NCBI GenBank assembly: GCA_014379515.1
Contig: JACMLR010000310.1
Coordinates: 1 to 33,769, forward strand
Source: Chitinophagaceae bacterium
GTDB lineage: Bacteria > Bacteroidota > Bacteroidia > Chitinophagales > Chitinophagaceae
Reading direction: 5' to 3'
DNA: 33,769 bases
Positions 18,515-28,531 of the stretch are shown here, in pieces; positions within the stretch are counted from its first letter, which is position 1, and every line of letters begins with the position of its first letter. Both the position numbers and the translations under genes were made by a program. The notes under the pieces are model-generated. The model was not told the DNA's origin. It saw only the letters and a list, made by a program, of their open reading frames with translations, and made no database searches.

Positions 18515-18563
18515 TTAACAAATAGATTTGTTATTTTGAAATTGGTGGCGACTGTACAACCAA

Positions 18564-18998
18564 TCAAACTCTATTGATATCAGGCTTCCATTTAGAAATA
18601 GATTTTTTAATATCCTGGCTTCTCATTTTTTTCTCTGCCGCTTCGGTTGCGAGAGCTACGAATTCCTCATCAGCGGCAAAACGCAACGCGATAATTTGAG
18701 AAGTGCGAAGACGTTTATCGAGTACACGACCAGTCAGCACGAAATGTCGCAGGTTTTCCTCCGCACGGATTGCCCGGTCTTGTGCTTTCAGGGCAAATTG
18801 ACGGGCATGCAAAAAGATGCTTACAAGGATCAATCCCGTTAATAAAAAAAGTACTGCAGGATAACTGTCTTTTGTGTAGGTCTGATAGAGATAATAACTG
18901 CTTCCCGCTAAAAGTGCGAGTATTCCAATGGCGGTTAAAATGTGCCATGTGCCGACAAAGCGTCGATGATTTTTGTAAGTTTGTTTGGGCATACGCAA
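18564..18998 (-). CDS. DUF6526-like family protein
   Basis: 144 aa; QTYKNHRRFVGTWH N-terminus, two TM segments, then QDRAIRAEENLRHFVLTGRVLDKRLRTSQIIALRFAADEEFVAL. Confidence 0.75.
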   Translation of the reverse strand: MRMPKQTYKNHRRFVGTWHILTAIGILALLAGSSYYLYQTYTKDSYPAVLFLLTGLILVSIFLHARQFALKAQDRAIRAEENLRHFVLTGRVLDKRLRTSQIIALRFAADEEFVALATEAAEKKMRSQDIKKSISKWKPDINRV

Positions 18999-19024
18999 TC
19001 GTTTAGGTGAAAACGAATTTCGGT

Positions 19025-20404
19025 TTATTTCAACTCATCAAGTACTTTATACAATTTTTGTACAACGCTGCCCGAACTTCCATTGTAGTTATTAACGATG
19101 ATCGAGAAGCTGTACATTTTACCATTGCTTGCTTTGTGATACCCTGCAAAACTTCTTACGCCTCCAATTGACCCGCTTTTCATCTTCATACCGTTATAGA
19201 CAGGAAGTGCATTATAAAAAGAATTAAACCATGCCCGCTTCAATGCATACTGCAAAACCGTTGCCAGCGCGGTTGAGGTGATTCTGTTTTGCGGGGATAG
19301 CCCGCTCCCATCCAACACCGCGACTGCCCCAGGCGGTACATTAACGGAAATCAGATGCGCTTTCATGGCTCTTGTGCCAACCTCAGTATGTGCCGAATCT
19401 GCGTTCCGGTAACCAATCGTTTTCAGAAGAGCTTCGCCATAAAGGTTAATACTTTTTCGGAGGAAATAAAAAATAATCGAGTCGAGTTTTGGAGATTGAT
19501 GTTCGTAGATCACCTTTGCTCCTTTCAGGAGGTCTGCTTCAACCTTTCCGACAGCAGTAACCGAATTTCCACGACCGACCCAATGCCGCACCAATTCAGC
19601 TATCATAAACATACGGCCATCCGGCACAGCACCACTAATAACAAAGTCCCTTTCGTTTGGCGGTATTGTACCCTTTAGAATATAGACGGAGTCTGCAGTT
19701 GGTAAATAGATATAGGCATTGTCACCCGATCCGGGCTTCCCAACCTTCAAATGATTTTGGTACTTCGGTAGTCCAGGCTCAGACCGGATTGATACAGGTC
19801 CGCCAACTATTTTGTCGGAGCTGAGATGCAGGTCGTATTGATTTTCACGCCAGTTAATATTCCATGACCCTGCTCCATAATAATTTCCAATGTCATCTAT
19901 CATCCATGTTCCTGGTACTGCAACAGGATCATAATGCTGATCGTCGAGGTAACCCACCATTAATGAACTGCTGGTCGGCATTGCGACGTCGAGGGCGGAG
20001 AATAACCGCGCGGGCTTTGTTGATTCGAAACGCCAACTGCCGAGTGTTGGATCACCGCTGCCTAACACGTAAAGGGCAGTTGTCGTTGCATTTATTTTGC
20101 GAGTTAAGAATTTCGTAGTGTAATTAAATTGGACTCCCAGTAAGTCAAAAGCGGTTACAGCTGTCAGTATCTTTTGTGTACTTGCCGCCGCGAGGCCAAC
20201 GTTTCCATTTCGATCAAACAATACCTTTCCTGTTTGCTGATCAATGACAGTCATTCCAACGATCGCATATTTGAATTGGTCGTCGCGCATCAACTTTTCA
20301 TACGCAGCAGATAAGCGCGGAGCGATTGACTGCGAAGCAACAGACGCAGTGAAACACAGCAACATCAACATAAAGGAAATTCTCATAATATTTATGGATG
20401 ACAA
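19025..20404 (-). CDS. dacB: D-alanyl-D-alanine carboxypeptidase/endopeptidase (PBP4, S13 family)
   Basis: 459 aa; SxxK ASTQKI, ALYVLGSGDPTL, SGLSPQNRIT (SxN region) and KSGSIGGVRSFAGY (KTG-like). Confidence 0.93.
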   Translation of the reverse strand: MSSINIMRISFMLMLLCFTASVASQSIAPRLSAAYEKLMRDDQFKYAIVGMTVIDQQTGKVLFDRNGNVGLAAASTQKILTAVTAFDLLGVQFNYTTKFLTRKINATTTALYVLGSGDPTLGSWRFESTKPARLFSALDVAMPTSSSLMVGYLDDQHYDPVAVPGTWMIDDIGNYYGAGSWNINWRENQYDLHLSSDKIVGGPVSIRSEPGLPKYQNHLKVGKPGSGDNAYIYLPTADSVYILKGTIPPNERDFVISGAVPDGRMFMIAELVRHWVGRGNSVTAVGKVEADLLKGAKVIYEHQSPKLDSIIFYFLRKSINLYGEALLKTIGYRNADSAHTEVGTRAMKAHLISVNVPPGAVAVLDGSGLSPQNRITSTALATVLQYALKRAWFNSFYNALPVYNGMKMKSGSIGGVRSFAGYHKASNGKMYSFSIIVNNYNGSSGSVVQKLYKVLDELK

Positions 20405-20470
20405 TTATTCAACAGTAATTATTCATTCGATTCGATGGTTGTACCTTGCGCAAGAATAATACTTTTTCTC

Positions 20471-21724
20471 ATGCAACCAGTACTTGCAAGCATCATTACA
20501 ATTGGAGATGAATTATTGATCGGCCAGACCATCGATACCAATAGTGCATGGATGGCCCAGGAACTCAATAAAGTAGGTATCGCGGTTCATCGTCGGCTCG
20601 CGATTGGTGATGTGTGGAAGGATATTTGGGAATCACTTAATGAAGAAAGCCGACTCTCTAAGATTATACTCATAACAGGTGGACTCGGGCCAACCGCCGA
20701 CGACATAACGAAGCCCCTTCTTTGTCAATACTTCGGTGGAAAATTAGTCGTGAACGAGGCCGCGTTAGTCAATGTAACCAGCATTTTTGAACGATTGAAC
20801 CGGCCCTTGTTGGAACGAAATTTAAAACAAGCAGAAGTTCCGGATGTATGTACGGTCATCCAAAACCGGCGCGGTACAGCACCAGGAATGATGTTTGAAA
20901 AGGACGGTGTCATTTTCGTATCAATGCCCGGGGTTCCAAATGAAATGAAAGGGATGATGACGGCAGATGTATTACCGTTACTCGCCGGAAGATTTAACCT
21001 CAATCCCATTGTTCACCGGACACTTGTTACAGCAGGTATCGGCGAATCGTTCCTCGCAGAAAGAATTAAGGAATTTGAAGACAGTCTTCCTTCCAATATC
21101 AAACTTGCCTATTTGCCGAATTATGGAATGGTAAAGCTTCGGTTAAGCGCCACCGGGAATGATAATAAAACAATCGCTGAACTCGAAGCTTTATTTGATA
21201 TGCTGAAGCAACAGGTTGCCGATGTGATGGTAATTGATGAAGACATTTCTCTTCAGGAAGCCGTAGGAAGATTGCTTAGCTCACATGGTAAGTCGATGGG
21301 AACTGCCGAAAGCTGTACCGGTGGCTATATTGCACATTTGCTAACGGGCGTATCTGGAGCAAGTAATTATTTTAAAGGCTCCATTGTCAGTTATTCGAAC
21401 GACATCAAGCAACATCTCCTGGACGTATCTGCTCAAACGCTCACCACGGTGGGTGCGGTAAGTGAAGACACGGTAATTCAAATGGTGAAGGGAGCTCTCC
21501 ATCAATTAAAAACGGACTATATAGTAGCAACATCCGGTATTATGGGACCGAGAGGTGGCAGTTCCGAAAAACCAGTTGGCACCGTGTGGATTGCAGTGGG
21601 AAATAAAAATCGGATTCGCACACATCATTTTCATTTCCGGTTCGATCGGCAGCGCAATATGGACATGACGGCTCAAAACGCATTGAATATGTTGCGAAAA
21701 TTTATAATCGAAATGGAGCAGTGA
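20471..21724 (+). CDS. cinA: CinA family protein (competence/damage-inducible; NMN deamidase-related)
   Basis: Likely start is ATG at 20471 (MQPVLASIITIGDELLIGQTIDTNSAWMAQEL). GGLGPTADDITK (MoaB/MogA-like) plus C-terminal TAESCTGGYIAHLLTGVSGASNYFKGSIVSYSNDIK and SGIMGPRGGSSEKPVGTVWIAV. Confidence 0.96.
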   Translation: MQPVLASIITIGDELLIGQTIDTNSAWMAQELNKVGIAVHRRLAIGDVWKDIWESLNEESRLSKIILITGGLGPTADDITKPLLCQYFGGKLVVNEAALVNVTSIFERLNRPLLERNLKQAEVPDVCTVIQNRRGTAPGMMFEKDGVIFVSMPGVPNEMKGMMTADVLPLLAGRFNLNPIVHRTLVTAGIGESFLAERIKEFEDSLPSNIKLAYLPNYGMVKLRLSATGNDNKTIAELEALFDMLKQQVADVMVIDEDISLQEAVGRLLSSHGKSMGTAESCTGGYIAHLLTGVSGASNYFKGSIVSYSNDIKQHLLDVSAQTLTTVGAVSEDTVIQMVKGALHQLKTDYIVATSGIMGPRGGSSEKPVGTVWIAVGNKNRIRTHHFHFRFDRQRNMDMTAQNALNMLRKFIIEMEQ

Positions 21725-21821
21725 TTCAACTAACGATTGTTGGCAAATCATTACCTTTGGCGCTTTCCGCAAGACGGGAATGCATTTTTAGATTCAACCA
21801 TTATTTAAACATCTTTTCTAT

Positions 21822-23183
21822 ATGGCTCTTGTTGATCTCGTAATGCCGAAAATGGGTGAAAGCATCATGGAAGCAACCATACTTAAATGGTTGAAACAAC
21901 CTGGTGAAACAATCAAGATGGACGAAACGTTGCTCGAAATCGCAACAGACAAAGTGGATAGCGAAGTTCCATCTACAACGGCCGGTGTTCTGGATTCTGT
22001 GTTATTTAATGTAAATGATGTTGTTCCCGTTGGGGCCGTTATTGCGCGGATCAACACAGAGGCAACTGCTGAAGCTTCCAATAATAACACACCTACTTCT
22101 CCAACAACTCGTCAACCTGAAGCTCAATTAGCAGACGTCGTCTCCTCTTCTCCTACAGTGCATCACAATTATTCCACTGAAAGTGCAACGCGACCGAGCA
22201 ATGGTACAACAAAGTTTTATTCACCGTTGGTATTGAATATTGCGCAAAGTGAAGGTGTTAGCATGGGTGAACTGGAGCAAATTGATGGAACCGGGAATGA
22301 CGGTCGGGTAACAAAAAAAGATATCCTCGAATATGTCAGTAATAAGAAATCTGGCAAACGTGGTGATGTCCAGGTTTCAACGTCATCTGTACAACAATAT
22401 AAGCGACCAGCTTCGACAGAAACATTGAATGTTGAAAGCAACGAGCAAATGGTGCCTGCAAAAACGTATTCCGGCAATGTTGAGATTATAGAAATGGATC
22501 GCATGCGCAAGCTCATCGCGAAGCATATGGTCGATAGCAAACATACCAGTCCACACGTTACAAGTTTCACCGAAGCGGATGTTACCAATCTGGTTTTGTG
22601 GCGTGAAAGAGTTAAAAAGGATTTTGAGAAAAGAGAGAACGAGAAAATCACATTTACTCCTTTGTTTATAGAAGCTATTGTGCGTTGCATTAAAAAATAC
22701 CCCTGGCTTAACAGCAGCATCGATGGCGACAAGCTCGTAGTAAAAAAAGATATCAATATGGGAATGGCGACCGCGCTGCCAAGCGGCAACCTGATCGTCC
22801 CGGTCATTAAAAATGCAGATCAACTAAATCTAGTTGGGTTAACGAAACAGGTCAATAACCTGGCTAGTGCAGCGAGAAATAACAAACTTCGGCCAGACGA
22901 TACAAGCGGCGGCACATTTACTTTAACAAACGTCGGCAGCTTCGGCAGTTTGATGGGTACACCGATTATAAATCAACCGCAGGTTGCGATCCTCGCCGTG
23001 GGCGCAATCAAAAAACGCCCGGTTGTAATAGAGACTGAACAGGGCGATTCGATTGCTATCCGCCATATGATGTATCTGAGTATGAGCTACGATCATCGCA
23101 TCATTGACGGTGCACTTGGTGCAACATTCCTCAATGCCGTTGCAAAAGAACTCGAGAATTTTGATGGAAACCGCGAAGTGTAA
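21822..23183 (+). CDS. Dihydrolipoamide acyltransferase (E2) of a 2-oxo acid dehydrogenase complex
   Basis: 453 aa; one lipoyl domain (ATDKVDSEVPST), peripheral subunit-binding domain (FYSPLVLNIAQSEGVSMGELEQIDGTGNDGRVTKKDI), catalytic domain ending YDHRIIDGALGATFL. Confidence 0.96.
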   Translation: MALVDLVMPKMGESIMEATILKWLKQPGETIKMDETLLEIATDKVDSEVPSTTAGVLDSVLFNVNDVVPVGAVIARINTEATAEASNNNTPTSPTTRQPEAQLADVVSSSPTVHHNYSTESATRPSNGTTKFYSPLVLNIAQSEGVSMGELEQIDGTGNDGRVTKKDILEYVSNKKSGKRGDVQVSTSSVQQYKRPASTETLNVESNEQMVPAKTYSGNVEIIEMDRMRKLIAKHMVDSKHTSPHVTSFTEADVTNLVLWRERVKKDFEKRENEKITFTPLFIEAIVRCIKKYPWLNSSIDGDKLVVKKDINMGMATALPSGNLIVPVIKNADQLNLVGLTKQVNNLASAARNNKLRPDDTSGGTFTLTNVGSFGSLMGTPIINQPQVAILAVGAIKKRPVVIETEQGDSIAIRHMMYLSMSYDHRIIDGALGATFLNAVAKELENFDGNREV

Positions 23184-23201
23184 TTTTTTATCGAGACCGA
23201 T

Positions 23202-23693
23202 TTAGTTACCGTAAGTTTTTATGTTCACTGTAGACTTTTTTCCTTTCACTTTTATCACGAAAAGTTTGTTGTAAACGGAATCGTGGAGATCGCCCGGCAC
23301 GACCTTATTTCCTGCCAAACCGTTGACGAGATTGTCGACGGTATTGCTATGGCCAACAACGAGTGTATTCTTTTGCAATGTTTTTAGTTTGGAGATAAAT
23401 ATAGAATCCGGCACCGGGCCGTATTTTTCAATCGCCAACTTAAAATGATCGGCCGTCGGTTGAGCAGTGCTCATTGTCCGGATCGTCGGCGTGGAATAAA
23501 TATGTGCAATTTTCTTATTGCCCAATAACTCTTTCAATGTTTCAGCCCTCTGCTTTCCTTTCTCATTCAATGACACATCGCTGCTCATATTTGCCGATTG
23601 GGTCGCTTTTTCAGCATGCCGCACAACATAATAAGTATGACCGCACGACGTTAAAAAAAGAAGTATTGATAAATATAGAAAAGAGAGTTTCAT
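23202..23693 (-). CDS. Histidine phosphatase family lipoprotein (SixA/phosphoglycerate mutase-like)
   Basis: 163 aa; lipobox LFLTSC, YYVVRHAEKA active-site motif, LNEKGKQRAETLKELL and VVGHSNTVDNLVNGL. Confidence 0.92.
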   Translation of the reverse strand: MKLSFLYLSILLFLTSCGHTYYVVRHAEKATQSANMSSDVSLNEKGKQRAETLKELLGNKKIAHIYSTPTIRTMSTAQPTADHFKLAIEKYGPVPDSIFISKLKTLQKNTLVVGHSNTVDNLVNGLAGNKVVPGDLHDSVYNKLFVIKVKGKKSTVNIKTYGN

Positions 23694-23779
23694 AACTTAA
23701 CAAATTTTGTCGAAATTACAATTAAACGGCACTGATCCTGAATAGTCTTTATTAATTGACAAATTAAATCGACTGAGCT

Positions 23780-24499
23780 ATGAAGACATTATCCGAAACC
23801 TGGTTTGCAGATGGATATATTGATTTTGAGTTAAAGAAGTACACGCTCCTCGCCTATCTCCAGGAAATCAACAGGCAGTTTAATGAAAACAAATTGTACC
23901 CTCAGTTGTCAGACGTCATCTTTCACTACAACAACCTCGTCGCCTTTAAAGAAAACAAGAAATTTTTACAGGATCAATTTCCAAAAAAGTTTTCCGGAAT
24001 TCAGTTGCAAAAACTTGAATTGTTATACGAGCAAATCATCGAAGACGATGAACTGATGCGCGAGCTGGAAGATATTATTCTATTTTCTGCCGAGACAATG
24101 AAAAAAACAATAACAAGCGGCACAGAAATTTATGAATTTGTAGAAGACAAACTTAACATCTATCCAATTGGTCTTTTACCAATCGAAATAAACGAAGGTT
24201 ATTTTTTCCTCAGCGAAGGATCTTATCGTGATACGCGTGTGTATCAATATCGCTTAAGCTTCTTCGAAAAACGAGATGAAAAATATCGCTCTATTAAAAC
24301 AGAGTATGTTGGGCAGTATGAGCGTAGTATTGTCAATACCTACGAAGGCATAAAGCTCGACCTTATCCGGAACCGAAAAGTTCTTCCCAATCCTGCAGTC
24401 TATTCAATAGAAACTGATTTGAGTTTCCCCGTTGATGAAACATTGTTACCAATTGCGAAAAGAACGCTCGTGCGGTATATTTCATCGAAGGCAGCGTGA
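23780..24499 (+). CDS. Conserved hypothetical protein
   Basis: 239-aa ORF MKTLSETWFADGYIDFELKKYTLLAYLQEINRQFNENKLYPQLSDVIFHYNN..., soluble, no recognised domain. Unopposed by any better ORF. Confidence 0.85.
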   Translation: MKTLSETWFADGYIDFELKKYTLLAYLQEINRQFNENKLYPQLSDVIFHYNNLVAFKENKKFLQDQFPKKFSGIQLQKLELLYEQIIEDDELMRELEDIILFSAETMKKTITSGTEIYEFVEDKLNIYPIGLLPIEINEGYFFLSEGSYRDTRVYQYRLSFFEKRDEKYRSIKTEYVGQYERSIVNTYEGIKLDLIRNRKVLPNPAVYSIETDLSFPVDETLLPIAKRTLVRYISSKAA

Positions 24500-24528
24500 T
24501 ATTGCAACAGTGTGTGCAGTATGGAGAT

Positions 24529-24596
24529 TAGAATATCGAATATAGAATGTAGCTGTTGCGCGTCCAGCGACATTCTATATTCTATATTCTATATTC
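24529..24596. repeat. Intergenic palindrome built on 7-bp (ATTCTAT) repeats
   Basis: Left arm GAATATCGAATATAGAATGT (24531-24550) is the reverse complement of ACATTCTATATTCTATATTC (24570-24589) with one mismatch. The inner GCTG...CAGC can also pair. The right arm continues as a period-7 tract (ATTCTAT)3ATTC to 24596. Confidence 0.85.
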
Positions 24597-24600
24597 AGAA

Positions 24601-27549
24601 CTAGAAAGCCTTTTTCTCTGCGGAAGTTTCCGTCCCCCACTCTATTCCTTTTACAGTTGCAGGAACACCATCGGTAATCCATTTCGCTGGTGGCGCACCT
24701 TTCAGGTGATAGTCAAAAAATTGCGAAAGTCGAATCGAGAGATCTTTCCTGTTTCTTCTTTCAACCAGGTTATGATCTTCATCATTGTACTGGAGCATCC
24801 ATACTTTCTTATTGAGTCTCCGGAGTGCAGTGAAATATTCAATTCCCTGGTACCAGGGAACTGCACCATCTTTATCGTTGTGCATGATCAGTATGGGCGT
24901 TGTTACTTTATCTGCAGTAAACAGTGGTGAGTTCTTAATGTACAAATCGCGTTTCTGCCATAACGTTCCACCAATCCGGCTTTGAGAGTGTTCATATTGG
25001 AATTGACGGTTCAAGCCGCTACCCCAGCGGATTCCACCATAAGCACTGGTCATATTGGCTACTGGCGCACCCGCACCGGCGGCTGCAAACATTTTTGTAC
25101 GGGTAACTAAATATGCAACCTGGTAACCACCCCAACTTTGACCCTGGATAGCCATCTTCGTGCTGTCTACATATGGCAACTTTGATAAAACCTTTGCGGC
25201 AGAAACAACAGAATTGTATGCGCTTTCACCCGGGTTTCCATCTTTATAATAAATGTTCGGATCAAACACCAGGTACCCGTTGCTAACGAAGTAAGGGATA
25301 TTGATGGTTGAAGCACTTGGCGCGGGTGTACGATAGTTATACAATCCATCCGCGTCGCGTTCGTAGAAATAAAATATGACAGGATATTTTTTCTTGGGAT
25401 CGAAGTTCTCCGGTTTGAACAATAAACCTTCTGATTCTTTTCCGTCAAACATTTTCCATTTTACTAATTCCGCACTCAGCCAATTGTAGTCTTTTTGTTG
25501 TTGGGCGATGTCTGTAAGTTTATTAAACTCTTTCAGATCTCCTGTCCAGAAAAGTTCAGATTCATTGATATTGGATTTCTGAACGATGAAGCGATCACTT
25601 TTCTTTGCTTTGATAACACTATTGAACGAAGCTGGAAGTGAATTGATTTGAACCGGTTTCACTTTCTTCGCGAGGTCGAGTGTATAGAAACCCTCATACT
25701 TTGTAGAGAAATTGAACGAGCGTAATAACACCTGCTCACCATCTTTGATAAAACGATTCTCGTTATCAGTGCGAACATATCTCAACTCAGCTTTCGTTGC
25801 CCGGCCGATACCATGAGTAATGTTTACAGGCGCCGATTTTCCTTGCGGATCAACTTCCCATATATCGTATTTGTCGTAGATTAAAACAGTCTGGTCGTTC
25901 TCCGTCCATGATGGTGCGCCGTGTGGTGGCGGATCATCCGGGTGATCATCTTCCTCATCCCACAAAGGAAACTTGATGTCTTTGCTGATGTTGGTCGACA
26001 CGCCGGATTCAACATTGTAAGTGAAATAATTCTTTGCTTTCCAATCGTACCAAAGAACAAACCTGCCTTTCGGCGAAATCGAATAAAAGGCACGTAGCTT
26101 ATCAGAAACTTTTTTTCTCGAGCCATCTTTGGTAGAGATAAGATATGCGGTTTGCCTTGCGAAACCTTCCCACTGGGCAGAAACACGACTGTCTTTGCTT
26201 GATGTTGCCATCACAAAATCCGCGTTGCCTTCATCGGCCAGGGATACATTTTCTGCATCTTCTGCGCCAAGTGTAACAGGCCTGGAATCGGTACCATTAA
26301 AAACGGCGAGGTAACTGCGGCGCAGTTCCTGGGAGGCGTTCACCAATTGCTGCGGTTGCAGATAATCGTCATTGTAATGCCATACATCCAATCGGGCAGT
26401 TTCAAAATCAACGAGGGTCGTATCCTTTGGTTTACGAATTTGTGTTAGTCCAAAAAATAATTTATTTCCATTTTGACTGAACTGGTTATTATAATCCGGG
26501 CTAACAGTTAATCCCTTTACAACTCCATCGGTATTTCTATCTGCACGAAGAGTCGCACTGTCATTGCCTGCTTTGAAATAATAAAGTTTATAAAATTTGG
26601 TGAGTGCTTTTACTGCGCTATCCCGTTCGGCAACGAAAGCCAACTGTGTACCTGCCTCATCGATTGCATAACTTTTCGCGTCATTGAATTTCCTGAAGAT
26701 AGTGTCGCTCTTTCCGTTGCTGGTACTAACCCAAACCAATGCTGCCTGGCTCAGTGTATCACTGTTTTTGCGCGTCGTCTCTATCAATAAAACATTGCCG
26801 GGTTCGCTAAAGAAATACTCGGCAACCAAGGGATACTTCTTTTCTTCTTTTGTAACGAGATTATACAATATCAATTCAGTTCCTTCTTCAACTGGGTCAG
26901 TCGGTTTCGTCGCCGGCTTGACATCCTTTTTCGGTGCCTGCAAAACGGTTAGACCTTTAATCTTTGCCTCATTTGCTTTGTTCCGAATGCTATCTACAAC
27001 GCGCATAAGGCTGTCTGCCATGCGCGTCAGGTTGTTCAATTGCGTAAGTGAATCCAATGCAGCTTTCGGTTTTCCTGGTTCAGAAAGGGCTTTCTCGAGA
27101 TGATAAGCGATCCAAACGCCATCGCCTTTTTCTGGTGTTTTAAAGTTTTTTACTCTTGGAATTTTGCGGACGCTGTCCAGCCCCAATTCCATAATACCGA
27201 GCGTATCCTTCGGCATTTCGTCGGGACGCTTCTTTTTTATTCTTGCATCACGCGTGTCCTTAAATGCAGGACGAATTTTAAATACCAGGTATTTGTTATT
27301 TTCTGAAAATCGGGGAAGGTAACCGCGCGGAATTTCTTTTTTAAAACTGTTATCGAGTCCATGAATATACATGGTTCCATCACCTTCTTGCGGGTTGATG
27401 CTATAGACGACCCATTTGCCGTCACTGCTGATACTCCGTTCCCCTGCACTTTTCCAGCCATCATAAACGCTATGTTCAAGCGGTTTTTTTTGTGCGAGTA
27501 AAATAGCAGGTAGAAATAGCGCAACGGCCAGCTGCAATACATTTTTCAT
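24601..27549 (-). CDS. S9 family peptidase (prolyl oligopeptidase family), secreted
   Basis: Likely start is ATG at 27549 (MKNVLQLAVALFLPAILLAQKKPLEHSVYDGWK). Nucleophile elbow GQSWGGYQVAYL, acid region MHNDKDGAVPWYQG, histidine region NDEDHNLVERRNRKD. Confidence 0.94.
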   Translation of the reverse strand: MKNVLQLAVALFLPAILLAQKKPLEHSVYDGWKSAGERSISSDGKWVVYSINPQEGDGTMYIHGLDNSFKKEIPRGYLPRFSENNKYLVFKIRPAFKDTRDARIKKKRPDEMPKDTLGIMELGLDSVRKIPRVKNFKTPEKGDGVWIAYHLEKALSEPGKPKAALDSLTQLNNLTRMADSLMRVVDSIRNKANEAKIKGLTVLQAPKKDVKPATKPTDPVEEGTELILYNLVTKEEKKYPLVAEYFFSEPGNVLLIETTRKNSDTLSQAALVWVSTSNGKSDTIFRKFNDAKSYAIDEAGTQLAFVAERDSAVKALTKFYKLYYFKAGNDSATLRADRNTDGVVKGLTVSPDYNNQFSQNGNKLFFGLTQIRKPKDTTLVDFETARLDVWHYNDDYLQPQQLVNASQELRRSYLAVFNGTDSRPVTLGAEDAENVSLADEGNADFVMATSSKDSRVSAQWEGFARQTAYLISTKDGSRKKVSDKLRAFYSISPKGRFVLWYDWKAKNYFTYNVESGVSTNISKDIKFPLWDEEDDHPDDPPPHGAPSWTENDQTVLIYDKYDIWEVDPQGKSAPVNITHGIGRATKAELRYVRTDNENRFIKDGEQVLLRSFNFSTKYEGFYTLDLAKKVKPVQINSLPASFNSVIKAKKSDRFIVQKSNINESELFWTGDLKEFNKLTDIAQQQKDYNWLSAELVKWKMFDGKESEGLLFKPENFDPKKKYPVIFYFYERDADGLYNYRTPAPSASTINIPYFVSNGYLVFDPNIYYKDGNPGESAYNSVVSAAKVLSKLPYVDSTKMAIQGQSWGGYQVAYLVTRTKMFAAAGAGAPVANMTSAYGGIRWGSGLNRQFQYEHSQSRIGGTLWQKRDLYIKNSPLFTADKVTTPILIMHNDKDGAVPWYQGIEYFTALRRLNKKVWMLQYNDEDHNLVERRNRKDLSIRLSQFFDYHLKGAPPAKWITDGVPATVKGIEWGTETSAEKKAF

Positions 27550-27607
27550 TCCAGTAGTTTTTGGTAGCTTGAAGATAACGCATGAAGCTGCTACACGGAA
27601 TTTTTTA

Positions 27608-28504
27608 CTAATTGTTTTGATGAATGGCAGATGGATTTTTCCGATCGCGATAAACGCGGATGGTTTGCAGTACAACGGCGAGTAAAATCAGGCTCAATCC
27701 TGCATAAAAGCCACCAGTGAGCAGTTCATTTTCCTGGTAAACGAGGAAGGCCAGAATGATTCCATAAACCGGCTCGAGGTTATAGGTTAGGTTAACGGTA
27801 AACGCGGAGATCTTTTTTAAGGCATTCGCGGAAAGTTGAAATGCCCAAACAGAACATAGCCACGCGAGGATCAAAAGCCATCCCCAGTCGGATGATGTTG
27901 GAAAAAAATAATTTGTTGGAAACAAATAGACATAAACAGGCATCAACACCGTAAGCGCCAACAACCCGCCGGTGAGTTCATAGGTCATTAATGTTTCTGT
28001 ATTCATTCGCTTCACAAAAATGCCGTTGCAGATCGGGAAAATCGATCCTAAAAAAGCGGAAACCAGTCCAACAAGGATCCCGGTTTTGTACGCGGGATCG
28101 AAATGAAAGATGATGAAAATCCCCGCCATCACTAAGAGGCCAAGTAATAATTCGACAGCGCGAAATTTTCTGCCTGTAATGAGTGGTTCGAGAATCGCAG
28201 TAAAAAAACCGACCGCAGAAAAACAAACAAGTGCAACGGACACGGTTGAATATTTGATCGAAGCAAAAAAAGTCACCCAATGCAGAGAAGCAATTACGCC
28301 AACACCAGCAACCTTCATGATGTCTTTTTTACTAAGCCGATGCAGCTTCTTCATCAATGCAAATAAAATCCACATCGTGACGGCGCTGATAAGTAATCTC
28401 CACCACACAAGTAATGCTGCATTAAGTTCAATAAGACGACCTAAGATTCCGGTCAACCCGGCAAGAAAAACAGCAAGATGAAGTTGGATGAAGGCTTTCC
28501 GCAT
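27608..28504 (-). CDS. DMT family (EamA-domain) transporter
   Basis: 298 aa with ~10 hydrophobic segments and two EamA-like halves (ASLHWVTFFASIKYSTVSVALVCFSAVGFFTAILEPLI; NLTYNLEPVYGIILAFLVYQENEL). Confidence 0.94.
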   Translation of the reverse strand: MRKAFIQLHLAVFLAGLTGILGRLIELNAALLVWWRLLISAVTMWILFALMKKLHRLSKKDIMKVAGVGVIASLHWVTFFASIKYSTVSVALVCFSAVGFFTAILEPLITGRKFRAVELLLGLLVMAGIFIIFHFDPAYKTGILVGLVSAFLGSIFPICNGIFVKRMNTETLMTYELTGGLLALTVLMPVYVYLFPTNYFFPTSSDWGWLLILAWLCSVWAFQLSANALKKISAFTVNLTYNLEPVYGIILAFLVYQENELLTGGFYAGLSLILLAVVLQTIRVYRDRKNPSAIHQNN

Positions 28505-28531
28505 AGAAGCGGCAAAGATGGGTAAAAAGGA

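Noticed and set aside
18517-18532. AACAAAT-AG-ATTTGTT palindrome after the DoxX gene
   Set aside because: AT-only-like short stem with a 2-nt loop and weak T-run; could be chance, not strong enough to call a terminator.
22217-22823. 196-aa and 146-aa minus-strand ORFs inside the E2 gene
   Set aside because: Antisense to a well-conserved acyltransferase gene; composition looks like complement of coding sequence.
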